From contig NZ_VWWO01000003.1 in the NCBI RefSeq assembly GCF_011752935.1, positions 1,116,001-1,180,000 on the forward strand: a DNA stretch of 64,000 nucleotides, read 5' to 3'. This DNA comes from Chitinophaga sp. Cy-1792. Lineage in GTDB: Bacteria > Bacteroidota > Bacteroidia > Chitinophagales > Chitinophagaceae. The translations under genes and the position numbers were made by a program. The notes beneath the pieces are model-generated. The model was not told the DNA's origin. It searched no databases and worked only from the letters and a program-made list of their open reading frames with translations. This document shows, in pieces, positions 36,573-45,411 of this stretch; within the stretch, counting starts at the first letter, position 1; every line of letters begins with the position of its first letter.

Positions 36573-39053
36573 ATGAAAGCAACGATTAAAGCGTTTATGA
36601 TAACTTCCAGTTTGATAGGCGCTGCTTTTAGCTCTCAGGCTCAAACAAATCCCCAGAAAGTATCTGGTCTGGTAAACCAGGCCGACAACAAACCTGTAGA
36701 ATTCGCGACTGTAACAATATTAAAAGCATCAGACTCCTCCCTGGTTAAAGGCGCTGTAGCAGATATAGCCGGTAAATATGAATTTGAAAGCGTAAAGCAG
36801 GGGAAATATATCATAGCAGCCACCTTTGTTGGCATGAACAAAGTATACAGCAACAGCTTTGAAGTGAAAAATGCATCGGTAGCGATGCCATCCATCACGC
36901 TGGTTGCCAATACCAAAAGTCTGAAAGCAGTGGATGTAACTGCACGCAGGCCTTTTATCGAACAGAAAGTTGACAAACTGGTTGTCAACGTAGAAAGCAG
37001 CATTGCCACTTCCGGTGGTACCGCCCTCGAAGCACTTGAAAAATCACCTAACCTGACAGTAGACAAAGATGGCAACATCTCTATGAAGGGAAAAAGTGGT
37101 GTGCTGATCCTCATAGATGGTAAACAAACCAGCATGTCGGCACAGGACATCGCGGAGCTGCTGAGAAGCATGCCGGCCACCAACCTGGACCAGATCGAGC
37201 TGATGTCCAACCCATCTTCCAAATACGATGCTGCAGGAAATGCGGGTATCATCAACCTGAAACTGAAAAAGAACACCAACTTCGGTACAAATGGTAGTGT
37301 AAACCTGGGCGTTGCGCAGGGGGTAAGACCACGATACAACGCCGGTCTGAACCTGAACAACCGTTCCGCCAAAGTGAATGTATTCGGTTCCTATAACTTC
37401 AGCCACCGTGAGCAGCAGTCTGATCTCTATATTTACCGCAGCATCAAAGATGTTAAAGGTACGCAGATCTTTGACCAGACAGGTTTTAACCACCAGCGTA
37501 GCGATTACAACGGCGGAAAAGTGGGGGTAGATTATTCCATTAACAAAAGAAACACCATCGGTGTGATGGTGGACCTGGCTATGCGTGAAGCAGACAGGCC
37601 AAACATCGGCAAAACTAAAATCGGATATGCCGGCCTGGTGGATTCTATTTTGAATACCAACTCTGCAAACACTGATTCCTGGAAAAGAGGCGCCTATAAT
37701 ATTAACTACCGTGGTATCCTGGATTCGACCGGTAAGGAATTAAACATCGACCTGGATTATGCTAAAAATACCGACAGGGCAAATTCGTTCATTACTGCAC
37801 TGACAAATGATCCGGCAAGCCAGAAAGTGTTCAATTCTGATACTTCCCGTAACCTCCAGCCATCTACCATTACTATCAGAACAGGCAAAATTGACTATTC
37901 CCAGCCATTTACCAAACAGGGCAAACTGGAGCTGGGCGCCAAAGTAAGTTTTGTTACCAGCGACAACGACGCGCGTTTCGATTCTCTCCGTATCGCCAAC
38001 TGGATTCCTGATACCTCCCGCTCCAATCATTTTATCTATAAAGAGAATGTGAATGCAGCATATGTGAACTTCAACAAACAGTACAAGGCATTCCAGGTGC
38101 AGGTGGGCTTACGTGCAGAACAGACAAATGTTACCGGTGAATCATCTTCTCTGAAAAAATCACAGGAAGGCGTGGTAAAAAATGATACCTCTTACTTCAA
38201 CCTGTTCCCTAGCGCTGCCATCAGCTATAAAGCAGATAAGAACAATACCTTTGGCGTAACCTACAGTCGCAGGATCCAGCGCCCGAGCTATGAAGACTTA
38301 AATCCGTTCGAATTCTACCTGGACCGCTATACCATGGTATCCGGTAACCCTTACCTGAGACCACAATATTCCAACAATTTTGAACTGTCCCATACTTTCA
38401 AACAATTCCTGATCACGACATTAGGCTACTCTCATACAAAAGATAACCTGATGCGTATCCTGGAAGCAGAGAAAGACCCGGCCACCGGCGACACTACGAT
38501 CGTTCGCTATAAATATATGAACGTAGCGAAATCTGATAAGGTAAACCTGAGTATTTCTGCTCCGCTGCCGATTACAAAATGGTGGAACAGCTTTACTACC
38601 ATGTCATTTAACTATAATGTAGTACAGGCAAATGTTAATGATAACACGGTTAAACTGGATGCCTTCAGCTACTTCGGACGTACCCAGCAGACATTCACCA
38701 TCAGTAAAAACACCACTGCAGAGTTAGTATTTATGTACATCTCTCCGCAGATTACCGATAACGAGTTATTCAAAATGAAATCTATGATGAGCGTGGATCT
38801 GGGCTTACAGCAGAAAGTATTGAATGGCAAAGGAACATTGAAACTGAATGTGACAGATATCTTCAAAACCATGTATGCCAGAGGAGAATTTTCAAATGTT
38901 GGTATGACCACTAACCTGAGAAGTTACTGGGATGCGCAGCAGGCAAGACTTAGCTTCGCTTACCGTTTTGGAAACTCAAATGTTAAAGCTGCCCGTGCCC
39001 GCCAGACAGGTTTGACAGATGAGCAGGGAAGAGTGAAGAACGGAGGAAATTGA
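36573..39053 (+). CDS. Outer-membrane beta-barrel receptor (TonB-dependent type, OMP_b-brl_3)
   Basis: An 826-residue outer-membrane protein. Order: signal peptide (to AQTNP), a carboxypeptidase-regulatory-like beta domain (residues 27-110: KVSGLVNQADNKPVEFATVTI, GKYEFESVKQGKYII), a plug domain (TSGGTALEALEKSPNLTV, GKSGVLILIDGKQTSM), and a long barrel ending ARLSFAYRFGN followed by a 24-residue tail. This layout is that of TonB-family receptors with a CarboxypepD_reg-like domain. No SusD partner is adjacent, so the ligand is unclear. Confidence 0.88.
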   Translation: MKATIKAFMITSSLIGAAFSSQAQTNPQKVSGLVNQADNKPVEFATVTILKASDSSLVKGAVADIAGKYEFESVKQGKYIIAATFVGMNKVYSNSFEVKNASVAMPSITLVANTKSLKAVDVTARRPFIEQKVDKLVVNVESSIATSGGTALEALEKSPNLTVDKDGNISMKGKSGVLILIDGKQTSMSAQDIAELLRSMPATNLDQIELMSNPSSKYDAAGNAGIINLKLKKNTNFGTNGSVNLGVAQGVRPRYNAGLNLNNRSAKVNVFGSYNFSHREQQSDLYIYRSIKDVKGTQIFDQTGFNHQRSDYNGGKVGVDYSINKRNTIGVMVDLAMREADRPNIGKTKIGYAGLVDSILNTNSANTDSWKRGAYNINYRGILDSTGKELNIDLDYAKNTDRANSFITALTNDPASQKVFNSDTSRNLQPSTITIRTGKIDYSQPFTKQGKLELGAKVSFVTSDNDARFDSLRIANWIPDTSRSNHFIYKENVNAAYVNFNKQYKAFQVQVGLRAEQTNVTGESSSLKKSQEGVVKNDTSYFNLFPSAAISYKADKNNTFGVTYSRRIQRPSYEDLNPFEFYLDRYTMVSGNPYLRPQYSNNFELSHTFKQFLITTLGYSHTKDNLMRILEAEKDPATGDTTIVRYKYMNVAKSDKVNLSISAPLPITKWWNSFTTMSFNYNVVQANVNDNTVKLDAFSYFGRTQQTFTISKNTTAELVFMYISPQITDNELFKMKSMMSVDLGLQQKVLNGKGTLKLNVTDIFKTMYARGEFSNVGMTTNLRSYWDAQQARLSFAYRFGNSNVKAARARQTGLTDEQGRVKNGGN

Positions 39054-39389
39054 TAGCATAAGTTACTGATAAGTTATTACCGCGACCAAAGAGGGTTTTT
39101 TAGGTATATAAAAGGAAGAAGAAAGCGCGGTTCCGGATTTGGGCCGCGTTTTTTTCATTTCGTCACATAAAACGGGTATTTGGTGGAATTTCTGACAGGC
39201 AAAGACAGACTGATAGTATTTTTAGAAAAATTTTTTAGGGGGATATTTTTTCGTTAGATATCTACCCAGGTAGCTGATAATCAATCATAACGACACAAAT
39301 TACGTGCTTCAGGAAGCCCTGGATTAAGCCCTTCTTTCCCTGTATTTTTTAAAGCACGTGCAACCTTTCATACAATCATTGTCTTTATA
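39054..39389. other. Intergenic region before the ECF sigma operon
   Basis: 336 bp without a gene. It contains the receptor terminator, AT-rich sequence and an 8-bp inverted repeat (ACGTGCTT 39302-39309, AAGCACGT 39352-39359) with a 42-nt loop ending 30 bp before the sigma factor ATG. Confidence 0.6.
39122..39156 (+). terminator. Terminator of the receptor gene
   Basis: Stem AAAGCGCGG / CCGCGTTTT (one G-T pair), 13-nt loop, run of seven T. Confidence 0.8.
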
Positions 39390-39956
39390 ATGAAAGCATC
39401 AGAAAACAACTTGAATCAGACGTTATTAGCCGAGAATGTAGTAGACCGCTGCAAGAAGGGAGATGTTCGCGCATTCCGCGAGCTCTACGATGCGTATTCT
39501 GCAGCCATGTATAATATTTGTGTACGTATGACCAATCACGGAAGTGATGCGGAAGATATATTACAGGAAGCATTTATACAGGTTTACCGCAGTATTGGCA
39601 AGCTGGAGAGAGGTGCCAGCCTTAGCGCCTGGATAAAGCGTATTGTTGTAAATCATTGTCTTAATTACCTTCGCAAAAAGAAAGTCTACTTCGAAGAGGT
39701 AGATAATGTGGAGGTAAGAGAAGAGGCCGGGGTGGATGAATCCCAGTTTTCCTGGACAGTGGGTGCCATAAAAGCGGCCATTACTACATTACCAACAGGT
39801 TATCGTACGGTGCTTAACCTTTATCTCTTTGAAGAATATTCCCACAAGGAAATTGCAGAAATGCTGGGGATATCCGAATCTACTGCCAAAACACAGTATA
39901 TGCGGGCAAAAGAAAAGGTAAGACAGATTGTGAATCAGCAAAACATCATGAATTAA
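39390..39956 (+). CDS. RNA polymerase ECF sigma factor
   Basis: A 188-residue sigma-70 family factor of the extracytoplasmic group. Region 2: AFRELYDAYSAAMYNICVRM, GSDAEDILQEAFIQVYRSIG and LSAWIKRIVVNHCLNYLRKK; region 4 helix-turn-helix: YSHKEIAEMLGISESTAKTQYMRAKEKVR. First gene of a four-gene operon; its TAA stop overlaps the ATG of the next gene (TAATG). It probably controls envelope-related genes and may regulate its own operon. Confidence 0.94.
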   Translation: MKASENNLNQTLLAENVVDRCKKGDVRAFRELYDAYSAAMYNICVRMTNHGSDAEDILQEAFIQVYRSIGKLERGASLSAWIKRIVVNHCLNYLRKKKVYFEEVDNVEVREEAGVDESQFSWTVGAIKAAITTLPTGYRTVLNLYLFEEYSHKEIAEMLGISESTAKTQYMRAKEKVRQIVNQQNIMN

Positions 39957-40516
39957 TGTCTGATAATTTTGAAAGGTTTATTCAACAAAACAGGGCAGCA
40001 TTTGAGCAGCCTGGTCCATCTTCCAGGGTTTGGGAGGCGATGGAGAAAGAGTTGGGGCAGCAGCAGTCGAAAGGCCGGGTAGTCAGGATGTTGTCTAAAA
40101 ACTGGTTTAAAGCAGCCGTGATAGCAGTCCTTTTAATCAACGCAGGGGTGTTGTTTCTGTTTATCAAACACCGCCAGCAAACGAATAGCAACGTAGCAGT
40201 TATGTTTCCTGAAATGCAGGAAGCCCAGATATATTATTCTTCCAGAATTGAGGCCAGATTAGACTCTATCAGATCATATCCGGCAGCAGAACTGGGACTT
40301 GACAGTACATCAAGAAAAGAGCTTGAGCTAAAAAACGATACCTATAAAATGCTTGAGAAAGAGCTGAAAAATAACCCCGGTAATGAAAGAATCCGCGCGG
40401 CCATTATCAGGTATTATCAGCTGAAATTAGATCTCCTGGATAAAATCCTGGAAGACCTGCAGGAAAGACATGCAGCTCCAGGTGAATTAAAAAAACGATA
40501 TGAAGAGAAAATTTAA
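39956..40516 (+). CDS. Single-helix membrane protein, candidate anti-sigma factor
   Basis: A 186-residue protein: about 50 cytoplasmic residues with a helical start (DNFERFIQQNRAAFEQPGPSSRVWEAMEKEL, residues 3-33), one membrane helix at 51-70, and a helical extracytoplasmic part with a long charged stretch. It has neither the zinc-binding HxxxCxxC motif nor a FecR domain. The candidate role rests on position and topology: it is translationally coupled to the sigma factor (1-bp overlap) and overlaps the next gene by 17 bp. Confidence 0.7.
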   Translation: MSDNFERFIQQNRAAFEQPGPSSRVWEAMEKELGQQQSKGRVVRMLSKNWFKAAVIAVLLINAGVLFLFIKHRQQTNSNVAVMFPEMQEAQIYYSSRIEARLDSIRSYPAAELGLDSTSRKELELKNDTYKMLEKELKNNPGNERIRAAIIRYYQLKLDLLDKILEDLQERHAAPGELKKRYEEKI

Positions 40517-41570
40517 CTGTCTTCTGTTTCTTTTCTTTCCCCTCCTGGCATTTGCAAACCGCGGCGAAGCTTTTAAAAGAACAGAAGTAAAAGTATTCAC
40601 AGTGTCCAATGGTGCGCAATTTACCGTCAGTAATAAATACGGTCAGGTAGTATTTCACGTATGGAACAAGAACGAAGTAAAAGCAACTGTCACTATTACC
40701 GGATTCGGAAAAACGGATGCGGAAGCAGAGAGCGTAGTAAGTGGTGTAACCATCAATGCGGAAAACAGTCCCACCGCAGTTAGTCTTAAAAGCGTGTACA
40801 CTCCGAAAGGAGGGCGCTGGTTTCAGTGGGGAGGCAACTCTTCAAAAGACTATGTAAGTATCGATTATGATATTTATATTCCTCAATCATTGAGTGGTGT
40901 AGTAGCCGAAAACAGCTTCGGTGATATCATTGCCGACAAGCTTCCCTGCCCTGCAAAGATTTCCCTGAGTTATGGAAACTTTGATATCAGGGATGCCGAA
41001 GACATTACCATGTCAGCCAGCTATTGCAACAAGGGCAAGTTTGGCAATGCCGGTATGGTAACGCTGTCCAGCAATTACTCCAATGTGAAGGCGGAGAACC
41101 TGCGTGGGTTAACGGTTACATCTAACTATAGTAACCTGGAAATCGGGTCTTCAGAAAAGACGACGATCACCTCCAAATATGATAACTATAAAATCGGATC
41201 TGCCGGTGCATTAACCTTCAAGGGCGCCTTTTCTGATTTTAGTTTAGAGAACCTGAAAGAGTCGATAGAAGCCACTTTTTCCTATGGAGATCTGAAGATA
41301 AAAAAAGTATCATCTGGCTTTAAATCAGGCAGGCTCAGTTTTTCCTATGGAGATGCACGCATGAATTTTGTCCGCAAACAGCCATTAAGAGTAGATGTGG
41401 CGTTCAGTTACGGAGATTTCAATACCGGTGATATGGAAATGAAGAGTGTGGAATCCATTCACAAAAACACTTCCATGAGCTATAAAGGGTTCGCCAATGG
41501 TGGCAATAGTCAGTCGCCATTACTCGAGGCCTACGGCAAAAATGGTGATCTTTCTATAAATACTTACTAA
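40500..41570 (+). CDS. Exported repetitive beta-rich protein (DUF4097-like)
   Basis: A 356-residue protein with signal peptide (to about AFANR). The body is made of short strands with a recurring S-Y-G/S-N/D motif: LSYGNFDI, SNYSNV, SNYSNLEI, SKYDNYKI, FSYGDLKI, FSYGDARM, FSYGDFNT. This pattern is expected for a beta-solenoid of the DUF4097/putative auto-adhesin type. Its start lies inside the candidate anti-sigma gene, so the two are coupled. Surface or periplasmic role unknown. Confidence 0.72.
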   Translation: MKRKFNCLLFLFFPLLAFANRGEAFKRTEVKVFTVSNGAQFTVSNKYGQVVFHVWNKNEVKATVTITGFGKTDAEAESVVSGVTINAENSPTAVSLKSVYTPKGGRWFQWGGNSSKDYVSIDYDIYIPQSLSGVVAENSFGDIIADKLPCPAKISLSYGNFDIRDAEDITMSASYCNKGKFGNAGMVTLSSNYSNVKAENLRGLTVTSNYSNLEIGSSEKTTITSKYDNYKIGSAGALTFKGAFSDFSLENLKESIEATFSYGDLKIKKVSSGFKSGRLSFSYGDARMNFVRKQPLRVDVAFSYGDFNTGDMEMKSVESIHKNTSMSYKGFANGGNSQSPLLEAYGKNGDLSINTY

Positions 41571-41619
41571 CCCAATCATCTGAACCATTCTAAATCCTTA
41601 TAAAATAAAACAACGACCC

Positions 41620-42351
41620 ATGAAAAAAGCATTTTTAGTTTGTCTGATAGCAATACCGGTGATGGCCATGGCATTTGTAAATGCCTCCAGTGAGTACCTG
41701 CACGAGCGAGTGAAAGGTAGTGGTGTTTCCAAAACAGAAGATCGTAGTGTAAGTGGTTTTTCGGGTGTGAGCACTTCCGGTGTATATAATGTGGTACTGA
41801 CACAGGGCGGCGCGGAAGCGGTAAAAGTAGAAGCGGATGATAACCTGTTGCCATATATTGAAACAGTGGTTTCCGGTAAATCGCTGGAGATAAAAACCAA
41901 AAATGGTGTCAATATTGAGCCGAAGAGCAAAATCACCGTGTATGTAACTATAAAAGAGCTGAAAGCTATATCAGCAAGTGGTGCCTGTAAAGTAACCGGT
42001 ACCGGCACGATCAGCGGCAGTAACCTGGGCGTGGAGCTGAGCGGAGCCACTTTAATGAACCTGGATATTGCGATGAGCAAAGTAAATGTAGATGCATCTG
42101 GTGCTTCCAGACTGGATCTGACAGGTAAAACCGGTGCGGTGAATGTTGGTGCTTCCGGTGCAGCTATTATCCGTACGGAGAAATTAAATGCGGATAATGT
42201 AAACGTGGACGCATCCGGTGGATCTGTTGTACGTGTAAATGCAGAAAAAGCATTGAATGTGGGTGCATCTGGCGGTAGCTCTATCAGATATTCCGGAGCA
42301 GCAAAAGTAAACTCCTCTACTTCGGGGGGCGCAAGCGTAAGCCGTTTATAG
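41620..42351 (+). CDS. Exported head-GIN (DUF2807) protein
   Basis: A 243-residue exported protein with signal peptide at the start (AFLVCLIAIPVMAMAFVNA) and a DUF2807 'head GIN' beta-helical domain: VSGFSGVSTSGVYNVVLTQG, ISASGACKVTGTGTISGS, and repeated D/G-ASG-A/G-S units (DASGAS, GASGAA, DASGGS, GASGGS) in the second half. Such proteins occur with sigma/anti-sigma genes in Bacteroidota and are described as putative auto-transporter adhesin heads, with no proven function. Fourth gene of the operon, 49 bp after the third. Confidence 0.85.
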   Translation: MKKAFLVCLIAIPVMAMAFVNASSEYLHERVKGSGVSKTEDRSVSGFSGVSTSGVYNVVLTQGGAEAVKVEADDNLLPYIETVVSGKSLEIKTKNGVNIEPKSKITVYVTIKELKAISASGACKVTGTGTISGSNLGVELSGATLMNLDIAMSKVNVDASGASRLDLTGKTGAVNVGASGAAIIRTEKLNADNVNVDASGGSVVRVNAEKALNVGASGGSSIRYSGAAKVNSSTSGGASVSRL

Positions 42352-42371
42352 GGGATAACGACAAATCTCTT

Positions 42372-42379
42372 TATATTTG
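42372..42379 (+). promoter_or_regulatory. Probable -7 element for yajQ
   Basis: TATATTTG, an exact TAnnTTTG, 41 bp before the ATG at 42421; weak -33. Confidence 0.45.
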
Positions 42380-42420
42380 CTGCTGGAATTAAGTAGTTTA
42401 TATACTAAAATTTGTCAATT

Positions 42421-42912
42421 ATGCCGTCGTTTGATATTGCCAGCAAAGTTGATTTACAGACTTTGGACAACGCTATCAATACTGTAAAGAAGGAGATAAC
42501 GAATAGATACGATTTTAAGGGCTCACATGTAGAAATTGAGTTGAATAAAAAGGACCTGCAGCTGACGGTTGAAGTGGATAGCGATATGAAGCTCAACCAG
42601 GTGATGGATGTACTGATTAGTCGTACTATGCGTCAGGGGCTTGATGGAAATATTTATGATCAGAGCAAGGAGCCTTTTCAGAGTGGTAAGGTTTATAAGA
42701 AGGTGATTCCTGTGAGAAATGGAATAAAACAGGAAGATGCAAAAAAGATCGTGAAGCTGATCAAAGATTCAGGATTAAAGGTGCAGGCTGCCATTATGGA
42801 CGATATTGTAAGGATTACAGGTAAGAAGATCGATGATTTACAGGATGTTATCGCGCTTTGCAGAGAAGCGAACCTGGGTATACCGTTACAGTATATAAAT
42901 ATGAAATCCTGA
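42421..42912 (+). CDS. yajQ: YajQ family nucleotide-binding protein
   Basis: A 163-residue cytoplasmic protein with the YajQ start PSFDIASKVDLQTLDNAINTV, FDFKGS-type strand (YDFKGSHVEIEL), DVLISRTMRQGLD and the ending LGIPLQYINM. Some homologues bind cyclic di-GMP; the nucleotide bound here is not known. Start at the ATG 42421 rather than 42412 gives the family N-terminus. Confidence 0.95.
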   Translation: MPSFDIASKVDLQTLDNAINTVKKEITNRYDFKGSHVEIELNKKDLQLTVEVDSDMKLNQVMDVLISRTMRQGLDGNIYDQSKEPFQSGKVYKKVIPVRNGIKQEDAKKIVKLIKDSGLKVQAAIMDDIVRITGKKIDDLQDVIALCREANLGIPLQYINMKS

Positions 42913-42928
42913 TTTTTTTAGAATATTC

Positions 42929-42959
42929 TTTGAGTGTTTAAGAAAAAGTCTTACCTTTG
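42929..42959 (+). promoter_or_regulatory. Consensus promoter of rpmE2
   Basis: TTTG at 42929-42932, exactly 19 nt, then TACCTTTG at 42952-42959. A full match to the Bacteroidota consensus and the best promoter on the plus strand; it lies 26 bp before the ATG. Confidence 0.85.
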
Positions 42960-42984
42960 CACTCTGTATTTACAAAATTTTGAT

Positions 42985-43236
42985 ATGAAACAGGGAATCC
43001 ATCCAGAAAGTTACAGATTTGTGATATTTAAAGATATGTCAAACGGTACGAGCTTTTTAAGCCGCTCTACTGCTCCTTCTAAAGAAACTGCAAAGTGGGA
43101 AGATGGCAATGAGTATCCGTTGATTAAGTTGGAAATTTCCAATACTTCTCACCCTTTTTACACTGGTAAGAACGTATTAGTGGATACCGCAGGACGTATT
43201 GATAAATTCAACAAACGTTACGCTAAGAAAGCTTAG
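42985..43236 (+). CDS. rpmE2: Ribosomal protein bL31, type B (zinc-independent)
   Basis: A protein of 83 residues reading [20 protein letters not shown], with HPFYTGKN and [12 protein letters not shown]. It lacks the CxxC pairs of zinc-binding L31, which defines the type B form. The open frame begins at 42934, but that extension covers the promoter, so the start at 42985 is used. Followed by a perfect 14-bp hairpin. Confidence 0.96.
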   Translation: MKQGIHPESYRFVIFKDMSNGTSFLSRSTAPSKETAKWEDGNEYPLIKLEISNTSHPFYTGKNVLVDTAGRIDKFNKRYAKKA

Positions 43237-43260
43237 TAGTTTAGCAAAATATTTTTTTTT

Positions 43261-43299
43261 AGAGCATCCCATCGGTTAATCGATGGGATGCTCTATTTT
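43261..43299 (+). terminator. rpmE2 terminator
   Basis: 14-bp perfect stem AGAGCATCCCATCG / CGATGGGATGCTCT, 6-nt loop, five T after an A. Confidence 0.9.
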
Positions 43300-43307
43300 T
43301 AGCCCTT

Positions 43308-44489
43308 ATGGAGCGTAATTTTATACTATTCGACACGCCCGGACGTGATTTGTTATACCCCTTTACGCATACCAGACCCATTGCTGCCTGCAGACTAGGA
43401 ATACTTACTATCCAGGAGAAATGGGAACATTGGCTGGGTTCAGGAGTCAGTCACTTCACCGTACCGCATTTACAAGCGAAATACCCCCTGCGCCTTGGCC
43501 AGGACGATACTATTAATGTACTGATCAGCGGAGATATTCTGCCTGATGAAGCGCTGGTAGCGGCCATTAATACCCTTTCACCCGAAGAAGAGTTATATAA
43601 AGATAATCGCCTGATAGCCAAAGTAATCCTTGGCAGGGAGGTGCATTTGCTGCCGGCAAGTGCCAGAAAAAATTATTCTGGCCAGGTATTGCGAATTCAT
43701 CACCCCTGGGATATTTTTGCGCTCAATGATCAGGCTATCCGTCAGGATTTTCAATTACTGACAGCGGGCCGGACATCCGCACCGGTACCGGAAGGTAACC
43801 AGGTGATAGCGCCGGAGGCTGTATTCATAGAAGCCGGGGCGACCGTGCTTTGCAGTGTGCTGAATGCTTCAACAGGTCCGATCTATATTGGCAGGGATGC
43901 TGTTATTATGGAAGGGAACCTTATCCGGGGGCCGTTTGCCATGGGAGAGCAGGCCGTGCTGAAGATGGGAAGCAAAGTATACGGAGCTACCACTTTAGGG
44001 CCCTATTGTACCGGCGGTGGCGAGATCAAGAATACGGTGATGTTTGGATATTCCAACAAAGGCCATGAAGGGTATATTGGTGATGCGGTGATCGGGGAGT
44101 GGTGTAACCTGGGAGCAGGTACGAACTGTTCCAATCTGAAAAACAATGCATCTCCGGTGGGCGTATGGCTGGAGTCGGAAGCGGCGGCAGTGCCGGCAGG
44201 AAAAAAGTGTGGGGTGTTGATGGGAGATTATAGTCGTTGTGGAATTGGTACCAATTTCAACACTGGCACTGTAACAGGCGTGTCCTGCAATATTTTCGGG
44301 GCAGTGATGCCGCCGAAATTTTTGCCTTCCTTTACCTGGGGCCATGGCGACAGTAGTGTCAGGTACAGGCTGTCAGAGGCCTGGCGGGATATAGCCAGCT
44401 GGATGAGGATGAAGAAACAGGAGCCGCATCCTGCAGACGAAAGTATTTTGCAGGCTGTCTATGAGCAGACCGGCAGGCAGGAAAATTAA
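43308..44489 (+). CDS. Alternative GlmU-type sugar nucleotidyltransferase/acetyltransferase
   Basis: A 393-residue protein of the Bacteroidota family that replaces standard GlmU. The N-terminal half (residues 1-190, NFILFDTPGRDLLYPFTHTRPIAACRLGIL) is a divergent nucleotidyltransferase region that lacks the usual LAAGxGTRM loop; the second half is a left-handed beta-helix with hexapeptide-like turns (GPIYIGRDAVIMEGNLIRGP, LGAGTNCSNLKN, GTNFNTGTVTGV). Expected product is UDP-N-acetylglucosamine for cell wall and LPS. tpiA follows after 22 bp. Confidence 0.85.
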   Translation: MERNFILFDTPGRDLLYPFTHTRPIAACRLGILTIQEKWEHWLGSGVSHFTVPHLQAKYPLRLGQDDTINVLISGDILPDEALVAAINTLSPEEELYKDNRLIAKVILGREVHLLPASARKNYSGQVLRIHHPWDIFALNDQAIRQDFQLLTAGRTSAPVPEGNQVIAPEAVFIEAGATVLCSVLNASTGPIYIGRDAVIMEGNLIRGPFAMGEQAVLKMGSKVYGATTLGPYCTGGGEIKNTVMFGYSNKGHEGYIGDAVIGEWCNLGAGTNCSNLKNNASPVGVWLESEAAAVPAGKKCGVLMGDYSRCGIGTNFNTGTVTGVSCNIFGAVMPPKFLPSFTWGHGDSSVRYRLSEAWRDIASWMRMKKQEPHPADESILQAVYEQTGRQEN

Positions 44490-44511
44490 AAATTAATTGC
44501 ACGATTATATT

Positions 44512-45273
44512 ATGAGAAAAAAAATTGTTGCTGGAAACTGGAAAATGAACCTTACGCTGGCGCAAGGTGAGCAGCTGATCAACGATATCCTGGCTACCGG
44601 CCTGAAACTGGCGGAAGGCCAGGAAGTAGTGATCTGTACGCCGTTTCCTTACCTGACTAAGGCTAAGTCACTGCTGAAAAACTACCAGGGATTTTATGTA
44701 GGTGCGCAGAACTGCCACAGTGAAAAAGCTGGTGCCTATACCGGTGAAGTAGCTGCAGATATGCTGAAATCTATCGATGTAGATTATGTTATCCTGGGTC
44801 ACTCTGAAAGGAGAGAATATTTCCAGGAAAGCAATGCTATGCTGGCTAAAAAGGTAGATCAGGCATTGGCAGCCGGACTGAAACCAATTTTCTGCTGTGG
44901 TGAGCCGCTGGAAATCAGACAGGCTGAAACGCAGAATGCTTATGTAGCAAAGCAGCTGGAAGAGAGTCTGTACCACCTGACTGAAGAGCAGTTGAAAGAG
45001 GTTGTTATTGCCTATGAGCCGATCTGGGCTATTGGTACGGGTTTAACAGCCAGTGCAGCACAGGCGCAGGATATGCATGCATTTATCCGTTCACAGATAG
45101 CTGCGAAATATGGCCGTGAGGCGGCATTGCGTATGTCTATTCTGTATGGTGGCAGTGCAAAACCAGGTAATGCGGAAGAATTGTTTGCCTGTCCGGATGT
45201 TGACGGTGGCCTGATTGGAGGAGCTTCACTTGTTGCGGCAGACTTCACAGCGATCGTTAGCAAATTGGGTTAA
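44512..45273 (+). CDS. tpiA: Triosephosphate isomerase
   Basis: Interconverts glyceraldehyde-3-phosphate and dihydroxyacetone phosphate in glycolysis. In 253 residues: VAGNWKMN with the substrate Lys, ILGHSERREYF with the catalytic His, VIAYEPIWAIGTG with the catalytic Glu, and the phosphate loops YGGSAKPGN and GLIGGASL. The start at 44512 (MRKKIVAGNWKMN) is preferred over the frame start at 44497. Confidence 0.98.
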   Translation: MRKKIVAGNWKMNLTLAQGEQLINDILATGLKLAEGQEVVICTPFPYLTKAKSLLKNYQGFYVGAQNCHSEKAGAYTGEVAADMLKSIDVDYVILGHSERREYFQESNAMLAKKVDQALAAGLKPIFCCGEPLEIRQAETQNAYVAKQLEESLYHLTEEQLKEVVIAYEPIWAIGTGLTASAAQAQDMHAFIRSQIAAKYGREAALRMSILYGGSAKPGNAEELFACPDVDGGLIGGASLVAADFTAIVSKLG

Positions 45274-45288
45274 TTCTAAAATATTGAG

Positions 45289-45324
45289 AATACGCAGATT
45301 ATATATGTCTGCGTATTTTTTTAG
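45289..45324 (+). terminator. tpiA terminator
   Basis: 10-bp stem AATACGCAGA / TCTGCGTATT, 9-nt loop, run of T. Confidence 0.85.
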
Positions 45325-45411
45325 TAAAAAATGCTAAAAAAATTAGTAAATCAGATTATTGTTTGTATATTCGTAGTGTCATTCTAACAAGGAGAATTTA
45401 AAATACTGGTT

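Noticed and set aside
39390..39956. FecI-type sigma with the upstream TonB receptor as its partner
   Set aside because: No FecR domain protein follows, the receptor lies upstream behind a terminator, and it lacks an obvious N-terminal signalling (secretin/TonB short) domain.
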